From positions 7,874,001-7,938,000 of the forward strand of contig CM074179.1 of NCBI GenBank assembly GCA_037179385.1: a stretch of DNA of 64,000 bases, read 5' to 3'. The translations under genes and the position numbers were made by a program. Positions 10,304 to 19,940 of this stretch are shown in pieces. Positions within the stretch are counted from its first letter, which is position 1. Each line of letters starts with the position of its first letter. The notes beneath the pieces are model-generated. The model was not told the origin of the DNA, searched no databases, and saw only the letters and a program-made list of their open reading frames with translations. Origin of the DNA: Holothuria scabra. Lineage: Eukaryota > Echinodermata > Holothuroidea > Aspidochirotida > Holothuriidae.

Positions 10304-13300
10304 GTAAGCAAAATATTAAAACAAAATCTGAACGAAATGTGCATATCACAATCAGTAGGCAACTGTTATTTATTTTGATCAGAATTTCATTAGATGGTGT
10401 ATGAAAGACATCACGTCGTGATGTAAATGAAATATAATTGTTTCAGCTAAACTGCCTCTTCTAACTCTTCTGTATGTAGATTGTCAGTCAAAGGAAATGT
10501 CACAATCTGAAAGAAAATGAGTGAACTTATTCATTCTTTACTCGTTAATTTACTCCATAAGATTGTTCATTCACTCCAAAAATGGTTCCATTCACTCCAA
10601 GAAGAGTGAAATTAATTACTGCAAAAGGAGTGAAATTTCTCTCTTCAACGAGTGACTGCATTGGTCCCTCTTTTCAAGAGTGACCCCTGTGTAGCAGCTT
10701 CATCAAAGGTGCAGCGATTTTTGCAAGAGTGAAACCTTAACTTTATTTGAGTGAATTTCACTCGTGGTGGAGTGAACTTGACTATTCTTGGAGTCAATTA
10801 ACACTTTTAGAGAGAACTTTTTTGGTTTTTCGAAAAGAGTTGTAAAACAATTGAATATAATTGTACATCAAACCTTACTCCAAATCCAGATATGGATTGA
10901 TATCTGGATTTATCTGGTTAAGTAAAGCCTTTATGTGGCCATATCAAGCCAGACATACAACCACATTTAGTTGCCTTGATATAATAAATCAAGTTTTATA
11001 TGACCATATCAAGCCAGATATAACTTGAAACAAGAAAAAGCCCAGATATGCAAATAAAGTTTAGTATGGCTATATCAAGCCAGATATAACTTGATGAAAT
11101 GCAATTCCAGATGTGCAAATAAAGTTTGATATGGCCATATCAAGCCAGATATAACTAAACGAACTGTCTTCCCAGATATGCAAATAAAGTTTGAATTGGC
11201 CATATCAAGCCAGATATAAATTGATTCAATCCCTGTCCAGATATGCAAATAAAGTTTGATATGGCCATATCAGGTCAGATATAACTTGATTCAATCCCTG
11301 TCCAGATATGCAAATAAAGTTTGAATTGGCCATATCAAGCCAGATATAAATTGATTCAATCCCTGTCCAGATATGCAAATAAAGTTTGATATGGCCATAT
11401 CAGGTCAGATATAACTTGATTCAATCCCTGTCCAGATATGCAAATAAAGTTTGATATTGCCATATCAAGTCAGATATAAATTGATTAAAATACCATGACA
11501 GATTTACATATAAAGTTTTACATAACCATATTAATACTTTTTGGTTTAATTTGTGTACCTGCCCTACATAAAGACATTCTCTGGAAGCTGAACAAGTATC
11601 AGCAAACCATAATCATAACATTCAAACCATATTCAGTCATATTATACTAACATATACAAATGACTTTCCAATGTGGGCGTGGTCAGGAATTTATGGCCCT
11701 GATTCTCTTTTTTATTGTGATTAAGGAATTAATATGTGAAAAATCATGAAACCTTCAACAAAATTTATATTGGGATATTGCCCGATATGATAATTTAAAC
11801 CAGCAATGCCGTGTAAACATTTTAAAGTAGGAATTTCAAAGCACCTTTTTTCTTCACTATTAAGTAATTTAACAACTTCAAATACTTAAATCAATGTTAT
11901 ACAATAGGCATTTAACTTTGTTAGAGATGTTCAGATAGCCCTTAACGTTATGCTGGCCAGGCTTCGCGGCCTTTTTGGCTAAGATGATGTGTAGTATCTG
12001 TTCTTTTCATCCAGTCAAGAATGGAGCCATACATGACAGACCAGCCGCGAGGTTGGTCGTTAAGTGTTGTCCTTCAGTGGAAGTATTAGCTTCTTCGGGA
12101 AGCAGTATCAAGTTTGGTTTCGCCGAACGGCCATTTGTTGCTGTATCCAGGTTGGGGGTTCTGTTCTATTCAGCCAGTCTAGAGCAGGATCACTCATGTT
12201 TGCCCTTAGGAGGGCGTACTTGTCCATTTGGGACGTTTAGTTCCTTAAGGGAGCAGAACTCCTCCGGGAGTAATCGTTTGGTTTTCGCCCCTTGGCTCTT
12301 CGCCAGAGAGTCGTGGGGACTTTTAGAAAAAAGCTGGCCTTAGGAGGCAGTCCTGGGCATGACGTTAAACTGCATCCAGGTTGTGGCTTCTGTTCTATTC
12401 AGCCAGTCTAGAGCAGGACCACTCAGTGTTTGCCCTTTGGAGGGCGTACTTGTCCATTTGGGACGTTAAGCTCCTTAAGGGAACAGAACTCCTCCGGGAG
12501 TAACCGTTTGGTTTTCGCTCCTTGGCTCTTCTCCAGAGAGTCGTGGGGACTTTTAGAAAAAAGTTATGCTGGCTTCCCGTTCTTTTCATCCAGTCAAGAA
12601 TGGAGCCATAAATGACAGACCAATGATGGAAATGGTCTGAAGGCCGCGAGGTTGGTCGTTAAGTGCTGTCCTTCAGTGGACGTAATAGCTTCTTCGGGAA
12701 GCAGTTTCAAGTTTGGTTTAGCCGAACGGACCTTTGCAAGAGGGTCGGGAGGACTTTAGAAAAAGCTGGCTTCTCGTCAGCAGAACTCCTCCGGGAGTAA
12801 TAGTTTGGTTTTCGCCCCTTGGCTCTTCGCCAGAGAGTCGTGGGGACTTTTAGAAAAAAAGAATGCTGGCTTCTCGGCCTTTTGGCAAAGATCATGTGTA
12901 GTATCTACTCTTTTCCCCTAGTCAAGAATGGAGCCATGCATGGCAGACCAGTAATGTAAATGGGCTGAAGGCCTTGAGGTTAGTCAAGTGTTGTCCTTAA
13001 GTGGACGTAAAGCTTCTTCGGGAAGCAGTATCAAGTTTAGTTTCGCCGAACGGCCCTTTGCCAGAGGGTCGGGAGGACTTTGGAAAAAGTATGCTGGCTC
13101 AGAAGGCTTCTGATACGCTTCACACAAAGGTAGTGCACTAATAAATTTTGGTCCAGTCATATATGGTCCAGATATGGGCCATATATACACGATATTTGTC
13201 TCCTTAATCTGAGATCAATACGGTAAACCTTTATATAAACCAGATATGGCACTGCGTTAGATGGGATCAGTAAGGAACAGCTTTATATACACCATATGTG

Positions 13301-14365
13301 GTAATGCATTATATGGTTCATATCTGTTCCGGATAAAGACCTGATCCAGATAAAATTTTATCTGGCCCATATTTGGATAAGATCTGGTTCTGGCACAGAC
13401 CAAGGTTATATCTGCCCAGTTTTTTTATCTGGTCCAGATATAAATCCCATATCTGCAGCAGATATGGGCCAGATATGAAACACATATCTGGCCCATATAT
13501 GGAATTTCATATCTGGCCCATATCTGGATTTGGAGTAAGGGAATAAAACACACGTTGGGGCGTTTTGTTCCTTAAAGCGTTAATAATATCCTATTCCCCC
13601 ATCTTTTAAGATCCAAGAAACAGTCAACACCTCACCATACCCAGAACCTTATCAACCACTGACGTTATTACAGCAGCCAGGTCCTACTCCCTCGATTGTT
13701 CGTGAATATGATGGTCCCGCTCCTCGTCCGTATGATTATATTGGTGTGGCTGTGTTCATTACATGTTGTTGTTGCTCACCCTGTGGAATTTTGGCCCTTA
13801 TCTACTCTTATGTGGTAAGAACTTTAATTTGGGCGGATTTCACTTCAATGATCTGTAAAAAAATTAACACATGCAGAATAATTTATCGAAACAGAAGTTG
13901 ACATTTTTTCTGCCTTGTATTTGCTGTGCCGGGTGTCATGGTAGTAGAGAACAACTGTATTCCAGTTACCCTTCGAACTGTAGGGCGTCCCAGTGACTCC
14001 CGTCCCCTGGCGCACCAAAAGCCTTCTCTTTTTGCCATTTTCAAGTTTGGATCATGTTGATTCAACCGCCAACACACAACCCCAAGCCTATTGTTATACA
14101 CGCCTGTATATTATTTAAAATGATTACTTAATTTCGTGCATTGTACAAAAAAAAAATCATTCCATTTGTTTTCTTACATATTTCAACAAAGAGTCACAAA
14201 AGTACAGAAAACGGAGACTATGAAAGAGCTGTGCAGACATCTGAAATAGCCAAGCAATTTAGCATCGCTGGTTTGGGAATCGGCATCGTAGGATGGGTAA
14301 TTGGCTTCTTTATTTTAATCGCCTACCTAATCTCAGCGGTTGCTGTAAACAACTACTTGTATTAG
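10245..14365 (+). CDS. CD225/dispanin (IFITM-like) gene 1, exons 10245-10303, 13611-13814, 14192-14365
   Basis: This is a small two-helix membrane protein of the CD225 (dispanin, IFITM-like) family. Members sit in plasma or endosomal membranes; vertebrate relatives act in viral restriction or synaptic trafficking, but the role here is unknown. The joined exons give about 145 residues. The N-terminal region is acidic and proline-rich (IVREYDGPAPRPYDY). The first hydrophobic segment, [16 protein letters not shown], holds a cysteine cluster of the kind palmitoylated in this family. The family loop NGDYERA and AEIAK-type helix follow, then the second membrane helix GLGIGIVGWVIGFFILIAYL. All junctions have AG and GT; phases are 1, 0 and 0. 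The upstream exon with the start codon was not identified. Gene 2 is its tandem paralogue. Intron 2 carries a 2.67-kb mobile element. Confidence 0.88.
10490..10830 (+). repeat. GAGTGAA-rich interspersed repeat, copy in gene 1 intron
   Basis: A block about 330 bp long, dense in GAGTGAA on one strand and its complement TTCACTC, giving an imperfect fold-back character. It includes segments such as GAGTGACTGCATTGGTCCCT and AAGAGTGACCCC. Related copies lie at 27270-27600 (same place in gene 2), 44395-44710 and 46680-46830. Confidence 0.65.
10980..11545 (+). repeat. 65-bp minisatellite with octamer (ATGCAAAT) in each unit
   Basis: The unit start CCAGATATGCAAATAAAG (one variant CCAGATGTGC) falls at 11042, 11107, 11172, 11237, 11302, 11367 and 11432, an exact 65-bp period. 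Degenerate units flank on both sides. Units also contain the palindrome GATATGGCCATATC or the variant GAATTGGCCATATC. The two variants alternate (11172 like 11302; 11237 like 11367), which gives a 130-bp higher-order unit. All but one complete unit carry ATGCAAAT, the POU/Oct octamer. Confidence 0.85.
11958..12008 (+). ncRNA. U2 snRNA 5'-end-derived sequence (SINE head, not a gene)
   Basis: The segment GCTTCGCGGCC, TTTTTGGCTAAGAT and GTGTAGTATCTGTTCTT matches the first about 47 nucleotides of the highly conserved metazoan U2 snRNA, including the branch-point recognition GUAGUA. Homology stops after TTCTT: the Sm site and 3' stem-loops of U2 are absent. It is therefore a U2-derived module and not a functional U2 gene. 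Confidence 0.75.
12863..12914 (+). ncRNA. U2 snRNA 5'-end-derived sequence, second head
   Basis: GGCTTCTCGGCCTTTTGGC, then AAGATCATGTGTAGTATCT, matches the U2 5' end even better at the first stem-loop than the copy at 11958. It follows the A-rich end of the preceding unit directly and leads into a type A body (CAAGAATGGAGCCATGCATG). Confidence 0.75.
13140..13517. repeat. palindrome-rich CCAGATATGG array
   Basis: Clustered, inverted variants of CCAGATATGGGCC and GGCCCATATCTGG form the right end of the composite element. The same motif begins its left end at 10886. Dense inverted copies would fold into hairpins in single-stranded DNA or RNA. Confidence 0.7.
13611..13814 (+). CDS. dispanin gene 1, CD225 exon (TM1)
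   Basis: 68 codons in phase 0, from ATCTTTTAAG| to TATGTG|GTAAGA. It encodes the proline-rich segment and the first membrane segment with CCCCSPCG, ending in LIYSYV. The gene 2 exon at 29166-29366 is nearly identical over its last 45 codons. Confidence 0.9.
14192..14365 (+). CDS. dispanin gene 1, last coding exon (TM2)
   Basis: From TTCAACAAAG| to TAG, 57 codons plus stop. It encodes ENGDYERAVQTSEIAKQF, then the second membrane helix and a short tail ending NNYLY. It is directly comparable with 31254-31433. Confidence 0.9.
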   Translation, partial: SHKSTENGDYERAVQTSEIAKQFSIAGLGIGIVGWVIGFFILIAYLISAVAVNNYLY

Positions 14366-17300
14366 CAGAGGGCGCTGTTAACAAATACTTCTACTATTGA
14401 CAGTAAATTACAAGAGCAAAGAAATGCTCTTAAAGCAGATTGTTTTCATCCAATACGACTTATGCATTACAACGTTAGGTCTAATAAAATGTGGACTAAT
14501 ATTACGTCAGATTCTCAAATTTATTATTTATGAAGTTCTATCATTGTATTGACTGATTGGTTTAAAGACAGGAATTCGTTTCTTCCAGGGCGAACAAATT
14601 TAGCAATCGCTATAATATTGTTTTGACTGACATTAAATCCATTGGATGGAGAGTAGTTTCAATAACACATCATGCACAGAGAATTTTCGGATTACACGGC
14701 ACACTACATACTTGTATACGTAGCAGACTGGCTCCAAGCAATAAAATAGTATATTGCCTCTACAAAGAGGACTTTAGACTGCTGTGGGTAACTTAAGTAA
14801 TGCTAGAAGTAATGTAATTGGCACAATCTTAACCGATGTTAGATAACACTGTCTTTAAACGTTTGATTCTGGAATAAAGGGTTTTGAAACTTAAGTAATG
14901 CCGTAAAAAGTGATATGTAGGTTTGACTACCGGAAGTAATTTCTGTCTGTATTGTATATAAAATGTGTCATTTTTGGATTATCATGGTATGTTTGCGAAA
15001 AGGTGGTGTTCATTTTTAAAACGAAGGTTACTTAGTTTCATGTTTCAAATAACTATTGTTCGCATAATCGGCCGACTGTTTCATTTTAAATGGTTATTGG
15101 TTAAAATATGTTACATTTTATTTTTCTTCAAATTTTATCAGTTTCTTTCACATGATCTTGAAGATGGTAACACTAAGGCAATCGTAATATCTACTGGCTT
15201 AGCCAGGGGACAGGGTAGCATGCAACATATTTTATGATCTCCCGAACGATACCTAAGCTTGAAGCGGTGCTCAACCATCAGTTATCGTCGAGCGTAAAGA
15301 AAATGTGAAAAAATTGTTCAAAAGCTGAGTGGGGGAGTAAAAGCGGAACATTGTTGATCTTCGAAATGAAAAATGGGTCTTAGTGGGAGTAGTGTGGATC
15401 TCAAATTCTGAAATATGTGATCTACTTGAGCTTGAAGAACATAAATGAAAAGTAGTTGTTACGAATGATGTGACACTCAGAATATTTATTAAAAAAATTT
15501 ACCTATATGTTACCTTTTGTAGTTTGTTTTTATTTTAAAAAGGACATTGTCTAATGCAGATATGGCTAGATATGAGGAGCTTTAACCTGACGTCACAATT
15601 GGTAATCCATGGTTACTGCCATCAGTGTTTTACTGAGTGCAGTAGTCACACGTGTGTCCACTCAGCTACTTCTCAGTTAGTTACACTAGAGAGCGTACTT
15701 CACTAGTTTTTTCCCGTCTTAATGACATAGGTCGGGGAAGAAGGTTTTGTCGAAATATGTATTTCTGAATAAAATGCCGTCAGACCTGGGCGGGTTGGGA
15801 TACATCTGAAAGTGTCATTTCGCATGACTGCACAAAGACTCTAACTGTAGTTATTCTGAGACTTCAATTGCATCAAAATCTTCATTTCAATCTTAATTAA
15901 AAAAATTACAAGACAGTCACAAAATTTTCACTTATAATGTTGCACTCCAATTTTACGGCCAAAACGTATTAATGGCTGTGTAATATGGCAGAAATATCTC
16001 AAAACTTTTTTGCAACTATCGCCTGAACAATTTTCTGCCATTTTAAATGTTGAACATGCAGAATGTTTATAATTTGTGAGATGAGACTGAAGAGTAGGTT
16101 GAATATTATGAACTACAAAAATGTCTCATCAATTTTCTTACGTTTTAGATTTCTCATGAAACTTTAACGTGACGTTTATGCTTTTATTCACATTTCGGCA
16201 TTTTTGAAGACCCTTGGGCACACATAGGTGTTATGTGTTATTAAAAGCATATGATCTCATGGAACTTAAATAATGGCTGTACGATTGTTTTCAAACCTCT
16301 GCTCGAAATTCAGATGTTGCAGAAATTTGGGGATTTTTTTCTGCTTTCCAGTTCCGTTTCGTATATCTAGACTCTTTATTAAGTGGGTAACCCCACATAG
16401 CGCAACTACCAAAGGGGAGAATCACTCAATCCCCTATCCAACAGGGCTAAAATTGAAAATAAAAATGTTAAAATATACGAAATAAAGGTAAAAGTATGAC
16501 ATGCGTTCAAATGAAAATTTCTCTGGTGATAAATAAAAAAGGAAATTGAAGTATGTGACACCGGTGAAGAACAATATTCGCTTCCTAAATTTTGTCATAA
16601 AAATTAAAATTCAAACTTTTTTTTTTTTTGTAAAATCTCTTGACTTTAAAATGTTGTCAAAAAAAGTCAGCAAAGCTTCAGAAACTTTTTAAAGCTGTTC
16701 GAAAAGCCCACACTCGCATGGCTAAGATAACGTTATGTAACAACAACGATTTCCAGTAGTCGCACAATATAGCATTTGCTAATCGCTAAAAGCGTTGGTA
16801 GATTCTTCAATAACCCCCAGCCTTTTCAAATGCCTAAAAGTAAATCCAGAATTCAAAATTCTGTGCAATTCATGCTCCATGTGTTCAAATTGAGTTCCTA
16901 ATCATTAATTCTTGTACTTGAGTTAAAGAAATTTGAGTGTTCCCCCTTTTGGAAAAGTCTATCTACGCCACTGTGACGAGCATAAAGATATGGTTCATCG
17001 GTACAACGCAGATTCTGCTAGGTTTGTAGGATCAATGTTATTCAGTCCTTTTTCAAAATCAAAATCTTGTAAATGCGGCTTTCAAGATACCAGAAGTGCC
17101 GATTTTTTTAATTCAGAGGTACATTCTTAGGAAAACTTCTCACACTGGTGAGACTTTCCATAGAGAAACAAAAAGTTACAAAACTTAGCGACAAATTCGG
17201 GCAGTTTGGGCAGCCAGAAATGGTGGAATATTCAGTGCGGGCATAACATTTTGTGTTTTTTTCAATTGCCAGATTGAAAGGGCAGAAACTAGAGGAATGT

Positions 17301-18631
17301 TTAAATGAAATTCTTCTAGGGAAATGGTAGTGGTACATTTAATATGGTATTTTTCATCATTTTGTAATTTGCTCATTTTTTATTGAGTGACCATTCTATT
17401 GCTCAAAACTCAAAACTCAAAAAAAAAAAAAAAAAAAAAAAACAACTGCCTAGGTTATAATCACAGGTTTGGCAAATGCCATCGCATATTTCTCGTACTG
17501 CATTCTCTCTTAACATAAATTGTATACCAAAAACTGATATGTGTGAAACAATTTACGCTATTGAAATGCAGTTTTAGCCTCCTAAAAGAGTGTATATTTC
17601 TTCATATTTTCCTCATATGAATTCTGTCTATGACAAACCCCTGAAACATATTTCATCAGTTGATTTGGTCTGCAAGGTAAATGTTCTTTTCCGGTGGGAG
17701 AGTTTTGGTGCTGTCCTATAGCCTATCTCACAGTTATTTTTATTTACTAGTCGCTGGTAACACTTAAGCAATCCAATTGAGAGAGCTTCGGTTAACATTC
17801 TCCATCTCTGATCGGAAAGAACTCCAAATTTCCCAACCTGCCATTTTTTTTAAGTGGAATCTTTTATCTACCATATTTGTCATTTAGTACTTAAAATATT
17901 AAGTCCGTCTCCTCATTCACTTCCGGCATCGTGTATCTGTAAGATTATTAATACTTAGATGAACTATAGAGCTCGAAATGTCTGTTTTACGGCAATAGAG
18001 AGTTTTATATTACAGCTTAATGTGTCAAGTGTCTCTGTCTTGTTATTTTTCGTATACACCACTTAGGGTGTGTTTGGCTTCACTTGCATATTTCATGATG
18101 GTAAACATTTATGCAAAAATTAGTTGCAAGAAGTTTACGTCTAGTCGGAATGTATGGTTCCCATGCATCCCAAGAACACGTCTTTTGAACATTCATTTTT
18201 GGATCACAAAAGTGTGCAGCTAAAGGATGTTGATGTCCATAAGCCGAAATCGTGTCCCATGGGTTCATTTGGCGCCATATTGTCCGCAATTCTAGATTCT
18301 CGCCGCATTTCGATATCTGTTGTAGGTATTGAAGAATAGGTCAGCCATAGACGAAAAATAAATTAACCACAATAAATATCATACAGGAAATAAGTATATT
18401 CGTAACAACTAAAAACAGATTTTGTAGCCCCTTAAGTGATAAAATATGAATTTACATTAAGCATTTTACCAAAAAATAATTGATACAGCTATTCTTCTCG
18501 AAAATTCAGACTAATTGAATTTCATAAAGTTTAAAATAAAATAGTTGTGTTATTGCGGAAGTTATTAAAAGAGTATCAAATAAAAGATGAACTTGTATGA
18601 GCTTCTTCGAACGTAACGAAATGCGCAAATT
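14366..18631. other. 3' flank of dispanin gene 1; part of segmental duplication
   Basis: No further gene is recognised. At 14540-14960 the sequence aligns with 31860-32300 (GATTGGTTTAAAGACAG, CCATTGGATGGAGA, TGCTGTGGGTAACTT, ACATGTAGGTTT-like). At about 17800-18085 it aligns with 40150-40425 (ACTCGAAATGTC, GTGTCAATT-like, GTACACCACT). A poly(A) tract lies near 17412-17442. At 16960-16975 there is an isolated hAT-like terminus, CTACGCCACTG. Confidence 0.5.
14740..14745 (+). terminator. candidate poly(A) signal, dispanin gene 1
   Basis: AATAAA lies 375 bp after the gene 1 stop codon. A second AATAAA is near 14872. Either could end the transcript; the choice cannot be made from sequence. Confidence 0.35.
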
Positions 18632-18966
18632 TATTTCATTTCATTTATTTATTTTTAGTTTATCAGAAAACAAGATTGAAAATAAGTATCACATAGTAAA
18701 TAAGTAACAAAGAGTGTGAAAGAGAGTGCACTTAGAAACCCTTTAGGGCTTGTCGAGAAGTGACACGCTCTAAAAAAAAAAGAAGAAATAATAAAGAAAA
18801 CACGAAGATAGAAGATAAGACTAAGAAAAACAAAAGAAAAGTCATAATAGACACGCAACCCACCATCCCACCTCTCTCGTCCTAGATCCCAACCACCACC
18901 CACCCCTCGGGCTTAACAAAGAAGCTAAATAGGCAGGAATACAGTTTATTAAACATGTTCATGGGT

Positions 18967-19398
18967 TTAATACAAGCTTATATAGAACCTTCGTAGATTT
19001 TTCCTAAAAGAAGCTAAGGGAGGCTTTGTCTTAACAGTAGGCGGTAGGTGATTCCAAAGAGTGGTGGAATGGTAATGCAGACTGTTCTTGTACAAATTGC
19101 TGTGATGCTTCCTTGCATATAGATGATCAGCTTGTCTTGTGTTATGTGAATGTATCGATGAGTTGTGTGTAAAGAGAGAGTGTAGTGAGCTTGGACGCTT
19201 TTCATGTAGAGAAAGGTAGACAAAACTGGCTACATTTAGTTTGAATAGGTCAATAAGTTTAAGTAAATTCATGGATTTAAATAAATTGTTTGTATGATCT
19301 CTCGAATTGGAACAGGTGATATGTCTCATTGCTCTTTTCTGTAAAACACCTAACTTATTTAATAAATACTTGCGCTTGATCCAGACCAAATAATGCAA
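18967..19398 (-). pseudogene. LINE ORF2 C-terminal fragment
   Basis: 143 codons resembling the C-terminal region of CR1/L2-type LINEs: LGVLQKRAMRHIT, NLFKSMNLLKLIDLFKLN, HNTRQADHLYARKH, and LWNHLPPTVK near the end. It matches by position the LWNSLPNEIRN end of the intact LINE at 5064-6644 but is a different family. Confidence 0.75.
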
Positions 19399-19613
19399 CA
19401 GTAAGTGAGATGTGGGAGTACAAGTGTCTGATAAAGGGACCTGAGAATGCTTCTAGGGAGTGTATGTTTCAGTTTTGAAAGGATTCCTACACTTTTTGCA
19501 ATAAGAGCAGAAATATACTTAAAGTGATCATGCCAAGTAAGTTAAGAGTCTAAAAAACACCTGAAAATTTAACACAATCTACCTTTTGTAGCAATTTAGC
19601 ATTAATATCACTA

Positions 19614-19796
19614 TTAAAAGTTTACCATATCATCATTTTCATTGAAAACAATAAAATTCGTCTTATCTAAGTTTAGGGAAAGTTTGTTTGTGGCAAACCA
19701 ATCACTGTATGCAGCTAGATCATTTCTAATGGTTTGTTGCAGACGTTCAACACTACTATCATAATAGAAAATATTTGTATCATTAGCAAATAACAC
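19614..19796 (-). pseudogene. LINE reverse transcriptase palm fragment with mutated catalytic motif
   Basis: 60 codons covering palm motif C (FANDTN instead of FADDTN) and the following LQQTIRNDLAAYSDWFATNK and SLNLDKTNFIVF segment typical of LINE RTs. The frame breaks on both sides. Confidence 0.7.
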
Positions 19797-19940
19797 AATG
19801 CATTGTGTAACACAATGGTTTTATGGTTCTCGAGATAAAGATTCTCTAACGATATAGAAAATTCATTGGCATATTGTTGGCCTCTTTTTAAAGTATATTC
19901 ATCAGGATAGCTTTGTCTTCTGAATTTCATTCAGGTTATA

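Larger units (their letters stand above)
11949..13100 (+). repeat. tandem array of five SINE-like units with U2 snRNA-derived heads
   Basis: Units start with a TATGCTGGC-like junction at about 11949, 12335, 12564, 12764 and 12861, each directly after the previous unit's GGACTTTTAGAAAAAA-type end. Two body types are seen. Type A contains GTCCTTCAGTGGACGTAATA, CTTCTTCGGGAAGCAG and CCAGAGGGTCGGGAGGAC. Type B contains GTCCATTTGGGACGTTAAG and AACTCCTCCGGGAG. Both end in GACTTT(T)AGAAAA. Units 1 and 5 keep the U2 head, unit 3 has lost most of it by deletion, and unit 4 is truncated after CTTCTCG. Related bodies occur at 22690-22855 and 41985-42030. Open frames through the array are not protein genes. 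Confidence 0.75.
10873..13540 (+). mobile_element. composite TIR element carrying a minisatellite and a U2-headed SINE array
   Basis: The first 23 bases (10873-10895, beginning CCTTACTCCAAATCC) are repeated exactly in inverse orientation at 13518-13540 (ending GGATTTGGAGTAAGG). Between them lie a 65-bp minisatellite, five tandem SINE-like units with U2 snRNA-like heads, and an array of CCAGATATGG palindromic motifs. The flank on the right, GAATAAAACACA, matches gene 2 at 27625 (GAGTAAAACACA). There the intron continues without the element, so a paralogous empty site exists. No transposase gene is visible, so the element is non-autonomous. No clean target duplication was found, and the exact left boundary may include up to four extra bases (CAAA). 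Confidence 0.7.
18632..19940 (-). mobile_element. decayed CR1/L2-like LINE 3' end
   Basis: On the - strand, fragments of a reverse transcriptase are followed by a 3' UTR and an A-rich tail with repeated AAATG units near 18632-18655. Frames are broken by stops and indels. The preserved RT part includes LFANDTNIF at the place of palm motif C; the family has FADD there, so one catalytic aspartate is changed to asparagine. The copy is dead and 5' truncated near 19940. Confidence 0.75.

Noticed and set aside
11975..12343. 122-codon open frame starting within the U2-like head
   Set aside because: It runs through the repeated SINE-like units; equivalent frames in the other units are broken.
11958..12914. 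Functional U2 snRNA genes
   Set aside because: Only the first about 47 nt of U2 are present; the Sm-binding site and 3' stem-loops are missing and A-rich SINE ends follow.
15560..15790. Possible Penelope-like element end (GTCGAAATATGTATTTCTG near 15750)
   Set aside because: Only a short motif resembles such ends, with no RT or inverted structure nearby.
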